Source of the DNA: CAZNSX01 sp964575845
GTDB lineage: Bacteria > UBA8248 > CAZNSX01
Direction of reading: 5' to 3'
Assembly: GCA_964575845.1 (NCBI GenBank)
Contig: CAZNSX010000003.1
Location: 124,001-188,000, forward strand
Length of the DNA: 64,000 nt
In this document: one piece after another, positions 8,788 to 18,124 of the stretch
Layout of the letters: every line of letters begins with the position of its first letter
How positions within the stretch are numbered: position 1 is the stretch's first letter
The notes under the pieces: generated by a model
The model's database searches: none
Told to the model about the DNA's origin: nothing
The model's input: the letters and a program-made list of their open reading frames with translations, nothing else
Translations under genes and position numbers: made by a program

Positions 8788-9306
8788 ATGGTTGACCGAA
8801 GAAAAGAAGAACCGGAGGAGATAGAGGCTGAAGAGAGCCCACCCAAGAAAGGGCCCCCGCTTAAGCTGCTGGCCATGGGGCTGATGGGCCTCCTGGTCTT
8901 GGGGGGCGGGGGGTTCGCAGCCTACAAGTTCTATCTCGCCCCGAAGAAAGCCGCTGAAGCCAAGAAAGAGGGCCAGCAGAAGCCCATGGAGCTGGAGAAG
9001 TTGGTTGGCCCCGTGATCCCCCTTAAAACCTTCATAATTAACCTCGCCGATGACTCAGGGAATAGATACCTGAAGGTGACGGTGGAGTTGGAGGTCAACA
9101 ACGGCAAGGCGGAGGAGGAGCTCAAAAAGAGGCTCCATGAGGTGCGCGACGGCCTCATCACAGTTCTCACCAGCAAGACCTTCAGGCAGATCCGTTCGGC
9201 CACGGGGAAGGCGGCGCTCCGCGATGAGATCGTGGCCAAGGTAAATACCATGCTGACCTCGGGGCAGGTGAAGAAGGCCTTTTTCACCGATTTCGTGGTG
9301 CAGTAG
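8788..9306 (+). CDS. fliL: Flagellar basal-body-associated protein FliL
   Basis: This 172-residue protein has a cytoplasmic acidic tail and one membrane helix (about 29-50, LLAMGLMGLLVLGGGGFAAY). Its periplasmic FliL domain has LKTFIINLADDSGNRYLKVT, VELEVNN and a C-terminal VKKAFFTDFVVQ. FliL surrounds and stabilises stators. The ATG at 8788 has GGGGAGAGAG in front; an earlier in-frame start would run back into motB. The spacing to fliM is 10 bases. Confidence 0.93.
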   Translation: MVDRRKEEPEEIEAEESPPKKGPPLKLLAMGLMGLLVLGGGGFAAYKFYLAPKKAAEAKKEGQQKPMELEKLVGPVIPLKTFIINLADDSGNRYLKVTVELEVNNGKAEEELKKRLHEVRDGLITVLTSKTFRQIRSATGKAALRDEIVAKVNTMLTSGQVKKAFFTDFVVQ

Positions 9307-9316
9307 GGAGGTAGCC

Positions 9317-10297
9317 GTGGGCCAGATTCTCTCACAAGATGAGGTGGACACCCTTCTTCGCGGAGTCACCGACGGGCAGGTCGAGACCGAGACCGATGAG
9401 GTGGCCGACCCTTCGGGCATCGTGTCCTATGACCTTACGAGCCAGGAGCGCATCATCAGGGGCCGGATGCCCACCCTGGAGATAATCCACCAGCGCTTCT
9501 GCCGTATCTTCCGCTCCTCTCTCTCCACTATGGTAAGGCGCGTCGTGGACGTGAGTCTCGTGAGTAGCGACATGATCAAATTCGCTGAATTCCTGAAAGG
9601 TCTCCCCGTTCCCACAAGCCTCCACATATTCAAGATCGAGCCCCTGCGCGGCTACGCTCTCTTGGTTCTGGAAACGAAGCTCGTCTTTCATCTGGTGGAT
9701 GTGCTCTTCGGCGGCAAGGGGAAGGAGCGCGTCAGGGTGGAGGGGCGCGACTTCACCGCTATCGAAAACAGCATCATCAGGAAGATTGTCTTCAAGGCTT
9801 TGGAAGACCTGGGGGTAGCCTGGAGGCCCGTCTACGAGCTAAATATCGAGTACTCTCGCTCGGAGGTGAACCCGCAATTCGCTGGCATCGTGCCGCCCTC
9901 GGACCTCGTGGTGGTGACCAGCTTCGAGGCAGAATTGGAGGAAGCCCAGGGCAACATCTCCATTTGCATCCCATACTCTGTCATTGAGCCCATCCGCCAG
10001 AAGCTCCACACGGGCTTTCAGTCTGAGCGCCTGGAGGTGGACCAGGCGTGGCTCAAGCGACTGGAGGAGAGGGTCCTGGAGGCCGAGGTGGAGACAATGG
10101 TACTTCTTGGCCGTACCTCCATTACTCCTCGCGAACTTATGGCCCTCAAGCAGGGAGGCGTCTTGGTTCTGGATGGATGGGTCACCGACGAACTGGAGGC
10201 CCGGGTGGAAGGAGTTGCCAAGTTTCGGGGCACTCCGGGCACTTATCATCGGTGCCAGGCCTTTCAGATAACTTCTTTAATCCAGGGGAGGAGCTAG
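9317..10297 (+). CDS. fliM: Flagellar motor switch protein FliM
   Basis: This 326-residue protein has the N-terminal CheY-P-binding peptide (ILSQDEVDTLLRG, residues 4-16). The middle CheC-like domain that binds FliG follows, then a C-terminal SpoA domain (about 250-320) that pairs with FliN. The start is GTG with GGGAGG upstream. Presence of the CheY-binding peptide implies chemotactic switching even though no che genes are in the window. Length is normal. Confidence 0.96.
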   Translation: MGQILSQDEVDTLLRGVTDGQVETETDEVADPSGIVSYDLTSQERIIRGRMPTLEIIHQRFCRIFRSSLSTMVRRVVDVSLVSSDMIKFAEFLKGLPVPTSLHIFKIEPLRGYALLVLETKLVFHLVDVLFGGKGKERVRVEGRDFTAIENSIIRKIVFKALEDLGVAWRPVYELNIEYSRSEVNPQFAGIVPPSDLVVVTSFEAELEEAQGNISICIPYSVIEPIRQKLHTGFQSERLEVDQAWLKRLEERVLEAEVETMVLLGRTSITPRELMALKQGGVLVLDGWVTDELEARVEGVAKFRGTPGTYHRCQAFQITSLIQGRS

Positions 10298-10303
10298 AGG
10301 AAG

Positions 10304-10675
10304 ATGGCAGACGAAGCTGAAGTTAATGACGTGATGTCGGAAGGGGATGAAGGCTTTGAGGTGGGCGTTGCCGATACTTCGGGTGCCTCCCCCAAGGCCA
10401 AGGCGGAGACACCTCCCAGGAGCATCGACTTCATCCTTGATATTCCCCTTGAGGTGACGGTGGAGCTAGGCCGCTGCAAGATGGTCATAAATGACCTCTT
10501 GCAACTGGGGCAGGGTTCGGTGATAGAGCTCAGTAAGCTCGTGGGGGAACCCCTGGAGATACTGGTGAATCATAAGCTCGTTGCCCGGGGAGAGGTGGTG
10601 GTGGTGAACGAGAAATTTGGTATCCGCCTAACCGATATCATAAGTCCCATGGAGCGCATCGAGCAACTGACTTAG
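10304..10675 (+). CDS. fliN: Flagellar motor switch protein FliN
   Basis: This 123-residue protein has an acidic linker at residues 1-45 and then one SpoA domain (DFILDIPLEVTVELGRCKMV, IELSKLVGEPLEILVNHKLV, ARGEVVVVNEKFGIRLTDI). It forms the lower ring of the C-ring and docks FliH/FliI. It closes the motA unit and is followed by a 263-base gap carrying the fliO promoter; the rest of that gap shows no coding signal. Confidence 0.97.
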   Translation: MADEAEVNDVMSEGDEGFEVGVADTSGASPKAKAETPPRSIDFILDIPLEVTVELGRCKMVINDLLQLGQGSVIELSKLVGEPLEILVNHKLVARGEVVVVNEKFGIRLTDIISPMERIEQLT

Positions 10676-10864
10676 GCGCGCCGGATTAGAGCGATGGCAG
10701 CACTCTGTCAAAGGGATGACGATGGCCTGGGAGCTTGGCGAGGCCAGGCACTGAGCACACGGGAGAATCTCAGGCCGCACCCCCCCATAGCCTCCTCTTC
10801 TCCCAAAATTCCGCCTGCTGCCAGTGAGGCTCACATCTCTTCCCCCCCCTAGTAGGCTTCCCGT

Positions 10865-10880
10865 TGGCACAACTATTGCT
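10865..10880 (+). promoter_or_regulatory. Sigma-54 promoter for the fliO-fliA operon
   Basis: TGGCACAACTATTGCT is a perfect match to TGGCACRNNNNTTGCW, with GG at 10866-10867 and GC at 10878-10879. Predicted start is near 10891, 48 bases before fliO. It should drive the export-gate genes through flhF, flhG and fliA, placing sigma-28 under sigma-54 control. Confidence 0.93.
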
Positions 10881-10938
10881 CATTTAGCAGTCGAGGAAAG
10901 AAGCTCCTTTCAGGCAGAAGAAGAAGGAGTCCAAGGTT

Positions 10939-11949
10939 ATGGCCAAGAAATTAGCGAATAGAGCGAGGTGGGTCCGGCGGGCCCTCGCCTCCTGCCTCTT
11001 CTTTGGCCTCCTCGCTCTGCCGAACCCCTCTTCGGGTGGAGAGGGGGCCAACTACCTCAAAGATGTTTTCGTCTATCAGGGGGATGCTCTCGTCCGTGTG
11101 GTGGCTCTCTTTGAGAGTCGGGTCGAGGTTCCCCGTCGGTCCCTCAAACACTCGAAGCGGGCTTTCATTCTAAGCCTTCCCGGGGTGGCCATGAAGCCCG
11201 AGAGTAGGGTTTTTCGGGTCGAGGAGGGTCCTCTGGAGCGAGTGGAGGCCAAGGAGAAAGGAGGGGACGGCATCGTGCTCATTGGCCACCTCCGAGAGTC
11301 CTACAAGGGCATCCTCCAAGAGGCCCGGGCTGAAGCCAATGAAAATACCCTCACCCTCACGCTCACCTTACCCCTCCCCGCCCAGCCACCCCAGCGCAAC
11401 GCGCTGAGAGTGCGAGAGGGCGACGAAAGCCTCATAGACAAGGTCCTGGGCGCAGGACTCAGGGCGGAGGCGGGGGTAGGCGGTAACCGCCTGGGCGGAA
11501 GAGCTATTGAGGCTGAGGAGGGCGATCTCGGGGCTCCGTCTCCCTCTATCTTCAAGACGGGCCTCAAGCTCGGCCTTGCCCTCGGGGCGATCATGGCCCT
11601 CTTTCTTGGCGGTGCCTCTCTCTTCCGGCGCCTGGCCGGAGATGGACCCCTGTGGCGAAGGAGGCGCCTCATACGCCTGATTAATAGATCCTACATCGGA
11701 CCCAAAAAGTCCATCGCCCTAGTAGAGGTAGCCGGAGAGGTGCTCGTGGTGGGCATCTCCAACTCAAACATAAGCATGCTGAGCAAGCTTGAAAGCAATG
11801 CCACTTTGAGCCGAATAAGAGGAGGGCCCTCCTTCGATGAAGAGCTGGGGAGTGCCTTGCCCAAAGTCTCCCCCGAGGGATCTGGGGAGCACCTCAAGGC
11901 CATGGCACATGCCTTTCAAGAGAAACTCCGAGGGCTTAAGAAAGTTTAA
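10939..11949 (+). CDS. fliO: FliO-like export-gate assembly protein with periplasmic N-terminal domain
   Basis: This 336-residue protein is much longer than typical FliO (about 100-200). It has a signal peptide at residues 13-34, then a beta-rich region at about 35-130 (YLKDVFVYQGDALVRVVALF, RAFILSLPGVAMKPESRVFR) that resembles an AMIN domain. A linker and one membrane helix (about 213-232, LKLGLALGAIMALFLGGASL) come next. The typical FliO cytosolic part follows: LINRSYIGPKKSIALVEVAG, then EVLVVGISNSNISMLSKL. FliO assists assembly of the FliP ring. The AMIN assignment is by pattern only. Confidence 0.85.
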   Translation: MAKKLANRARWVRRALASCLFFGLLALPNPSSGGEGANYLKDVFVYQGDALVRVVALFESRVEVPRRSLKHSKRAFILSLPGVAMKPESRVFRVEEGPLERVEAKEKGGDGIVLIGHLRESYKGILQEARAEANENTLTLTLTLPLPAQPPQRNALRVREGDESLIDKVLGAGLRAEAGVGGNRLGGRAIEAEEGDLGAPSPSIFKTGLKLGLALGAIMALFLGGASLFRRLAGDGPLWRRRRLIRLINRSYIGPKKSIALVEVAGEVLVVGISNSNISMLSKLESNATLSRIRGGPSFDEELGSALPKVSPEGSGEHLKAMAHAFQEKLRGLKKV

Positions 11950-11958
11950 GGGCGCAAT

Positions 11959-12705
11959 ATGCTGCGATGCCTTCTCATAGCTTCTCTCGCCGCGTTGATA
12001 CTGATTCCAGGAGTTGCCCACGCGGCCGAAAGCCTTCCCACCATAAACATAGGGATTGGGCAGGCCGGCGAGCCATCTGAGGTAGCCACTTCCCTTAAGA
12101 TCTTATTTCTCCTCACCGTTCTCTCCCTGGCGCCGGCCATCGTCATCATGATGACTTCCTTTGCGCGGGTGGTAGTGGTTCTTGCTTTCCTTCGCCAGGC
12201 TCTGGGCGCCCAGCAGACCCCCCCGAACCAGATAATCATAGGCCTCGCCCTCTTCATCACCTTCTTCATCATGGCCCCTGTGTGGAAGAAGGTGAACGGA
12301 GAGGCCCTGCAGCCTTTCCTCGCAAAGCAGGTCTCCCACGAGGTGGCCCTTCAGAGGGCGGCGGTGCCCATAAGACATTTCATGCTAAGGCAGACGCGAG
12401 AGAAAGACCTGGCCCTCTTCATTCGCCTCTCCCACTCCGACGCCCCCCGGAAGCCCGACGAGGTGCCCCTGACTACCCTCATTCCGGCCTTTGTCATAAG
12501 TGAGCTTAAGACCGCCTTCCAGATAGGCTTCATCCTCTATCTCCCGTTTCTCATCCTGGACATGGTGGTGGCGTCGGTGCTCCTTTCCATGGGAATGTTG
12601 ATGCTGCCGCCCATATTGGTTTCTCTGCCCTTCAAACTCATGCTCTTCGTCATGGTAGACGGCTGGCATCTGGTTGTGGGGTCTCTGATAGAGAGTTTCG
12701 GATAG
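11959..12705 (+). CDS. fliP: Flagellar export gate protein FliP
   Basis: This 248-residue protein has a cleavable signal peptide (residues 1-22) and four membrane helices. The FliP signature block is MMTSFARVVVVLAFLRQALG followed by QQTPPNQIIIGLALFITFFI, with a periplasmic loop and a C-terminal helix pair. Five copies form the core of the export pore with FliQ and FliR. Gene order fliO-P-Q-R is classic; there are 9 bases to fliO and 24 to fliQ. Confidence 0.97.
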   Translation: MLRCLLIASLAALILIPGVAHAAESLPTINIGIGQAGEPSEVATSLKILFLLTVLSLAPAIVIMMTSFARVVVVLAFLRQALGAQQTPPNQIIIGLALFITFFIMAPVWKKVNGEALQPFLAKQVSHEVALQRAAVPIRHFMLRQTREKDLALFIRLSHSDAPRKPDEVPLTTLIPAFVISELKTAFQIGFILYLPFLILDMVVASVLLSMGMLMLPPILVSLPFKLMLFVMVDGWHLVVGSLIESFG

Positions 12706-12729
12706 GGCAAGATAGGGAGAGGCCAGCTC

Positions 12730-12999
12730 ATGACACCCGAATATGTAATCGGCCTGGGTAGGAATGCTCTGGAGATGGCCCTCATGCTGGCGGGGCCCAT
12801 GCTGGCCTTCGGCCTGGCGGCGGGGCTCCTTGTGAGCGTCTTTCAGGCCATGACCCAGATCCAGGAGCTGACGCTTACTTTTATTCCCAAGATCCTGGCC
12901 GTGGTTCTGGCCATCTTGCTCTTCTCGCCCTGGATGCTCCAGCTCCTCAGCGACTACACTCGGGGCCTAATAGTGGGCATCCCGGGGACAATCCGTTAG
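12730..12999 (+). CDS. fliQ: Flagellar export gate protein FliQ
   Basis: This 89-residue protein has two membrane helices (ALMLAGPMLAFGLAAGLLVS, FIPKILAVVLAILLFSPWML) separated by the conserved FQAMTQIQELTLTF turn. Four copies line the outside of the FliP/FliR pore. Length and motif are standard. Confidence 0.97.
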   Translation: MTPEYVIGLGRNALEMALMLAGPMLAFGLAAGLLVSVFQAMTQIQELTLTFIPKILAVVLAILLFSPWMLQLLSDYTRGLIVGIPGTIR

Positions 13000-13012
13000 G
13001 GGAGGAGTAAGG

Positions 13013-13789
13013 TTGGAGCTCTTGGGAATATCGCCCGAGTCCTTTCTACGCTTCATCCTCATCCTTTTTAGAGTGAGCGCCGTCCTTTTCCTCATCCCCT
13101 TCTTCGGGGCCGAGGCCGTGCCGGCCCAGTTGAAGATAGGGCTATCGGCCGCCGTGAGTCTTGCCCTTTACCCGGCGGTAGGGCCGGGTCTACCCGAGCC
13201 CCCGAAGGAGTTACTTCCGCTTTTGCCCGCCCTGGCTTCAGAGCTGACGCTGGGGATGGTCCTGGGTCTTGCCGTGCGGGCCATATTTGCCGCGGTGGAC
13301 TTTGCGGCCCAGATGGTGGGCTTTCAGATGGGCTTCGCCATAGTGAACGTAATAGACCCCCAGACCCAGCATCAGACAAACCTGATGGCTCAGTTTGAGA
13401 ACCTGCTGGCCCTCATGTTCTTCCTGGCGGTGGATGGCCACCATCTGCTGCTGCGGGCCGTAGCCGAAAGCTTCAGGGTTCTTCCTCCCTTCGGGTTGGA
13501 ACTCAAAGGAGAGCTATTCCATCTCATGATGCGTATCGCTTCGGACATTTTTGTTCTCGCCATCAAGCTCTCGGCGCCGGCCCTTCTGGTCCTTATGTTC
13601 AGCAGTGTGGCCCTGGGGGTGGTGGCGAGGACGGTGCCCCAGATGAACATCTTTCAGGTGGGCTTCCCCCTGAAGATAACATTGGGGATACTGGCCCTGG
13701 GTCTGGGGCTTCCCGCCATGGGCATGGTTTACAAGGACATTTTCAGCCGCATGGGGAGGGACCTCTTCCTCCTCATGCGGGCCATGTAG
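13013..13789 (+). CDS. fliR: Flagellar export gate protein FliR
   Basis: This 258-residue, highly hydrophobic protein has about six helices. FliR motifs include FILILFRVSAVLFLIPFFGA, LALYPAV, FAAQMVGFQMGFAIVNVIDP and the C-terminal PQMNIFQVGFPLKITLGILA. It supplies the single FliR subunit that completes the export pore. The start is TTG after a GGGGAGGAG site, 13 bases after fliQ. Confidence 0.96.
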   Translation: MELLGISPESFLRFILILFRVSAVLFLIPFFGAEAVPAQLKIGLSAAVSLALYPAVGPGLPEPPKELLPLLPALASELTLGMVLGLAVRAIFAAVDFAAQMVGFQMGFAIVNVIDPQTQHQTNLMAQFENLLALMFFLAVDGHHLLLRAVAESFRVLPPFGLELKGELFHLMMRIASDIFVLAIKLSAPALLVLMFSSVALGVVARTVPQMNIFQVGFPLKITLGILALGLGLPAMGMVYKDIFSRMGRDLFLLMRAM

Positions 13790-13802
13790 GAGAGAGGGGA
13801 AG

Positions 13803-14867
13803 GTGCCCGCCAGGGAAGACAAGACCGAGCCCGCAACCCCAAAGCGCCGGGAGGAAGCCCGGGAGAAGGGGCAGGTGGCAAAAAGCCGGGAGATTTCCTC
13901 CATAGCCACGCTCCTTGTGGGGGTTCTCTTCTTTTACCTATTCGGTGGCGCTATGGGAAGAAACCTTCTATCGGTGACCCACCACTTCCTTGCCAAATCG
14001 GGTACGACGCATCTCTCCCAGGAGGGGGCTTATCACCTGGCCCAGGAGGCTATCTGGGGCCTCGCCCTCTCTGCCCTTCCCCTTCTGCTTCTGGTGCTCC
14101 TTGCCGGCGTGGCCGCAAACATCCTCCAGATAGGGTTTCTCGTGAGCTTCCATCCTCTCATGCCCAAACTCTCAAAGCTGAACCCCATTGCCGGCGCCCG
14201 CCGCCTCATCTCCAAGGGTGCTCTCATGGAGCTGGGGAAGGCCATGGCCAAGATCGCGCTTGTGGCCTACATAAGCTATTCGACCATAAGGGCCGAGTGG
14301 GATTTCCTGCCATCTCTGGCCCTTATGTCGGTGGGAGATACCGTCAGCTACTTCACCGGTGTCTCACTCAGGCTGGGTCTCAGGACCGGGGTGGTGCTCC
14401 TGGTCCTTGCAGCCCTGGATTATGCCTTCCAGCGCCATGAGTACGAGATGAACCTCCGCATGACCAAGCAGGAGGTAAGAGATGAGTGGAAGCAGCGGGA
14501 GGGTGACCCCCTCATAAAGGCCAAGGTCCGGCAGGTCCAGCGAGAGCTGGCTAGGCGCCGGATGATGGAGGCCGTTCCCAAGGCCGACGTGGTCGTAACA
14601 AACCCCTCGCACTATGCAGTAGCTCTGAGCTATGAGCGGGAGGAGATAGAAGCCCCCATGGTAGTGGCCAAGGGGGCGGGCTATATAGCTGAGAAGATAA
14701 AAGAGATAGCCCGAGCGCACGGGGTCCCTCTTGTGGAGAACCCCCCACTCGCCCAGGCCCTCTACAAGCAGGTGCCTCTGGGGGCCGTCATTCCTGTGGA
14801 GCTCTACCGGGCTGTGGCCGAAGTGCTGGCCTACGTTTACCGCCTCAAAGGAAAGGTGGCCACCTAG
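13803..14867 (+). CDS. flhB: Flagellar export switch protein FlhB (NPSH variant)
   Basis: This 354-residue protein has an N-terminal KTEPATPKRREEAREKGQVA block, four membrane helices, and the cytosolic domain with the autocleavage site. The site reads N267-P268-S269-H270 instead of the usual NPTH (context VVVTNPSHYAVAL). Cleavage between Asn and Pro depends on Asn and is probably retained. FlhB switches export from hook to filament class after FliK sensing. The start is GTG, 13 bases after fliR. Confidence 0.96.
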   Translation: MPAREDKTEPATPKRREEAREKGQVAKSREISSIATLLVGVLFFYLFGGAMGRNLLSVTHHFLAKSGTTHLSQEGAYHLAQEAIWGLALSALPLLLLVLLAGVAANILQIGFLVSFHPLMPKLSKLNPIAGARRLISKGALMELGKAMAKIALVAYISYSTIRAEWDFLPSLALMSVGDTVSYFTGVSLRLGLRTGVVLLVLAALDYAFQRHEYEMNLRMTKQEVRDEWKQREGDPLIKAKVRQVQRELARRRMMEAVPKADVVVTNPSHYAVALSYEREEIEAPMVVAKGAGYIAEKIKEIARAHGVPLVENPPLAQALYKQVPLGAVIPVELYRAVAEVLAYVYRLKGKVAT

Positions 14868-14876
14868 GAGCCTTCA

Positions 14877-16943
14877 ATGGCCGACGGATTCAAACTGCAG
14901 ACCCTGACCCGAGGCGGCGACGTGATGCTGGCGCTGGGCGTCGTGGGCGTCATCGCCGTTATGGTAGTGCCCATACCCACGCCCCTGTTGGATGCCCTCC
15001 TCGCCTTCAGCATCACCTTTTCCCTGGTGATTTTGCTCGTCTCCATGTATACGCTGGAGCCTCTGGAGTTTTCCGTCTTTCCCTCCCTGCTTCTCGTGAT
15101 GACCCTCTTCCGCCTATCCCTGAACGTGGCCTCCACGCGCCTCATCCTCCTTCACGGGAACGAGGGGGCGGGAGCGGCGGGACGGGTCATCAACTCATTC
15201 GGAAATTTTGTGGTGGGCGGCAACTACATTGTGGGCATCGTGGTATTCCTCATCCTCGTGGTCATAAACTTCGTCGTCATCACTAAGGGAGCGGGCAGGA
15301 TCGCCGAGGTGGCGGCGCGCTTCACCCTTGATGCCATGCCGGGCAAGCAGATGAGCATCGACGCCGACCTGAACGCAGGCCTCATCAACGACGCCGAGGC
15401 TCGCGGCCGAAGGCAAAAGATCTCCCAGGAGGCCGATTTCTACGGTGCCATGGATGGAGCCAGCAAGTTCGTGAGGGGCGACGCCGTAGCAGGGATAGTG
15501 ATAACCCTCATAAATATTTTCGGAGGCTTTGCCATAGGGGTTCTGCAGTTGGGCCTCCCCATATGGAGGGCGGCCCAGACCTATACCGTGCTCACCATAG
15601 GTGACGGCCTGGTGACCCAGATCCCGGCCCTCCTCATCAGCACGGCGGCGGGCATAGTCGTCACCCGCGCCGCTTCTCAATCGAACCTGGGAGCCCAGCT
15701 CACGGGGCAGATTATGGTGCACCCGAGGGCCATAGGGATAGCGGCGGTGATCCTTCTCCTCTTGGGCCTCGTCCCTGGGCTGCCTCAGCTCCCCTTCCTT
15801 GCGCTGGCGGTGGTGACGGGTATCATGGCCTACGTCCTCCGGCAGGCGGCACGGGTCACGGCCGAGAGGGAGCGGGAGGCCATGGCCGCACCCCCGCCGG
15901 AGCCTGAGAAGGTGGAATCTCTCCTCCAGCTTGACCTCATGGAGGTGGATGTAGGCTACGGCCTCATCCCCCTCGTGGATGCCCAGCAGGGGGGAGAGCT
16001 TCTCGATAGAATCCGCTCCATCCGGCGACAGTTTGCTCTGGAGCTTGGCATCATTGTTCCTCCCCTTCACATAAGGGATAACCTGGAGCTAAAGCCGGGG
16101 GAGTACACCGCTCTCATAAAGGGAGTCGAAGTGGCAAGGTCGGAACTCATGATGGACCACTATCTGGCAATGGACACGGGAGCCGTGGAGAGGCCCGTGG
16201 AGGGCATACCCACAAAGGAGCCCGCCTTCGGCCTTCCTGCCCTCTGGGTGACGGAAGCCAACCGGGAGAGGGCACAGATGCTTGGCTATACGGTGGTTGA
16301 CCCGGCCACTGTAATCGCTACCCACCTCTCGGAGATAATCAAGGCAAACGCTCACGAGCTCCTCGGCCGCTCCGAGGCTCAGGCTCTTCTGGATAACCTC
16401 TCCCGGCACCACCCCAAGGTGGTGGAGGAACTCATCCCCAACCTCCTCCCCCTGGGTGGAGTGCAGAAGGTGCTCCAGAACCTCGTGAGGGAGGGGGTCT
16501 CCATCCGCGACCTGAGAACCGTCTTGGAGTGCATTGCTGACTACGCTCCTATGATAAAGGACCCAGAGGTCCTCACGGAATATGTGAGAAGCAGGCTTTC
16601 CCGCACCATAACCCGCCAGTACCAGGCCCCGGACGGGAGCATTCACTTGGTGACCTTAGAGAAGGGGCTGGAGGAGACCATGACCGCAGCAATCAAGAAA
16701 ACCGAGCACGGCTCTTACCTGCTCCTGGAGCCCCAGGTGGCGGAGCTTATTGTAGAAAGGGTCCGGGAGGTCGTGGATAAACTCTCAATCAGCGACCATC
16801 ATCCGGTGCTGCTTTCACCCCCAACCCTCAGGAGCCACCTCAAGAGGCTTCTGGAGAGATTCATCCCCAATCTGGCGGTTCTCTCGCCCAGCGAGATTGC
16901 GCCAAATGTGAAGATCGTTAGTCTAGGGACGGTGAGCCTATGA
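14877..16943 (+). CDS. flhA: Flagellar export gate protein FlhA
   Basis: This 688-residue protein has eight membrane helices in roughly residues 18-315. The FHIPEP-family signature RIAEVAARFTLDAMPGKQMS follows helix 4, continuing with IDADLNAGLINDAEARGRR. A four-subdomain cytosolic part (about 350-688) forms the nonameric ring that docks chaperone-substrate complexes. The ATG overlaps nothing and comes 9 bases after flhB. The 3' end overlaps flhF by 4 bases (ATGA). Confidence 0.98.
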   Translation: MADGFKLQTLTRGGDVMLALGVVGVIAVMVVPIPTPLLDALLAFSITFSLVILLVSMYTLEPLEFSVFPSLLLVMTLFRLSLNVASTRLILLHGNEGAGAAGRVINSFGNFVVGGNYIVGIVVFLILVVINFVVITKGAGRIAEVAARFTLDAMPGKQMSIDADLNAGLINDAEARGRRQKISQEADFYGAMDGASKFVRGDAVAGIVITLINIFGGFAIGVLQLGLPIWRAAQTYTVLTIGDGLVTQIPALLISTAAGIVVTRAASQSNLGAQLTGQIMVHPRAIGIAAVILLLLGLVPGLPQLPFLALAVVTGIMAYVLRQAARVTAEREREAMAAPPPEPEKVESLLQLDLMEVDVGYGLIPLVDAQQGGELLDRIRSIRRQFALELGIIVPPLHIRDNLELKPGEYTALIKGVEVARSELMMDHYLAMDTGAVERPVEGIPTKEPAFGLPALWVTEANRERAQMLGYTVVDPATVIATHLSEIIKANAHELLGRSEAQALLDNLSRHHPKVVEELIPNLLPLGGVQKVLQNLVREGVSIRDLRTVLECIADYAPMIKDPEVLTEYVRSRLSRTITRQYQAPDGSIHLVTLEKGLEETMTAAIKKTEHGSYLLLEPQVAELIVERVREVVDKLSISDHHPVLLSPPTLRSHLKRLLERFIPNLAVLSPSEIAPNVKIVSLGTVSL

Positions 16944-18124
16944 TGAAAGTACGCCGTTTTGAAGCCCAGGGCCTCAGGGAGGCCCTGCAGCAGGTGAAAA
17001 CAGAGCTTGGTCCCGAGGCCGTCATCCTCTCCACACGGGAGATAAGAAAGAGGGACGGCGCCTTCGGCCTTTTTGCCCGGCCTGTGGTGGAGGTCACGGC
17101 TGCTCCGCCCGAGGATTTCGATAAGGCCAAGGAGAAGGCAGAGTCCCCTGAACGGGCGCTAAGGGCATCCCTAACGGCTCTTAAGCAAGATATGGCCTCA
17201 CTGAGGGATGAGATGAGGGGGCTTCCCCTTGCGAGAGATGGAACGGCCCTCAGGAGGGAGCTGGAGGAGCTGAGGAATCTCATTTTAGCCCTCGGGGACC
17301 CCTTCCCTGAGTCGAAGAGAAAGCTCCCGCCCGCCCTGGAGGTCTTACGCCGCCAGATGCTCTTCCGGGGCCTCTCCTCCGAGATTGCCCTCAAGCTTCT
17401 GCAGAGGGCCGAGGCGGAGCTGCCTTCCTCAAAACTTGAAAGTACATTCTATGTTAAGATATACTGCGCTAGGTTGCTCATGGGGGAGGTTAGCGTAACG
17501 GGACCCTTAAGGGGGCCAGGCTTAAGGGCGGCCTTTATCGGGCCGACTGGAGTGGGGAAGACCACGACCATCGCCAAACTAGCCGCAGGCCTCACCTTTC
17601 GGGAAGGGAAACGGGTGGCACTTGTGACTGTGGACACCTTCAGGATAGCGGCAATCGAACAGCTGAGAATCTATGCTCAGCTCATGAACCTTCCTGTGGA
17701 GGTAGTCTTCTCTCCTAAAGAACTCACGGCTGCCCTGCGGCGACACCAAGAGGCCGATGCCATTCTCATTGACACAGCGGGCCGAAGCCAGCGGGACGAG
17801 TCCCAGATGGGCGAGCTTAAGGATTTCTTCGGGAAGGGGGAGGTGGACTGCCATCTGGTCCTGAGCGCTGCGACAAGCCAGGAGGACCTCTCCCAGGTGC
17901 TCAAGCGCTTCGGCGAAATTCCTCTTAAGAGCCTCCTTTTCACCAAGCTCGATGAAGCCAACCGCTTTGGCGTCATCATGAACCAGAGCCTTTCCTCTGG
18001 CATCCCTCTATCCTATTTCACCATGGGTCAGAGAGTGCCCGAGGATATCGAGGTTGCTAGCCCCGAGCGTGTGGCAGACCTCGTGCTTCCCCTTCCGCCC
18101 GCCGAGGAGGAAAGCCGTGCCTGA
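16940..18124 (+). CDS. flhF: Flagellar placement GTPase FlhF
   Basis: This 394-residue SRP-type GTPase has an N-terminal basic B domain (MKVRRFEAQGLREALQQVK). A helical N domain follows, then the G domain with P-loop GPTGVGKTTTIAKLAAG (about 199-215), VTVDTFRIAAIEQLRIY, the DTAGRSQRD G3 loop and the TKLDEA G4 motif. FlhF sets the site of flagellar assembly, usually a pole, and works against FlhG. Translational overlap with flhA and flhG indicates tight co-expression. Confidence 0.97.
   Translation: MMKVRRFEAQGLREALQQVKTELGPEAVILSTREIRKRDGAFGLFARPVVEVTAAPPEDFDKAKEKAESPERALRASLTALKQDMASLRDEMRGLPLARDGTALRRELEELRNLILALGDPFPESKRKLPPALEVLRRQMLFRGLSSEIALKLLQRAEAELPSSKLESTFYVKIYCARLLMGEVSVTGPLRGPGLRAAFIGPTGVGKTTTIAKLAAGLTFREGKRVALVTVDTFRIAAIEQLRIYAQLMNLPVEVVFSPKELTAALRRHQEADAILIDTAGRSQRDESQMGELKDFFGKGEVDCHLVLSAATSQEDLSQVLKRFGEIPLKSLLFTKLDEANRFGVIMNQSLSSGIPLSYFTMGQRVPEDIEVASPERVADLVLPLPPAEEESRA

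Noticed and set aside
15195..16070. 291-residue minus-strand frame in flhA
   Set aside because: It is antisense to the conserved flhA core, rich in His/Arg/Gly/Asp as expected from reverse reading of GC-rich codons.
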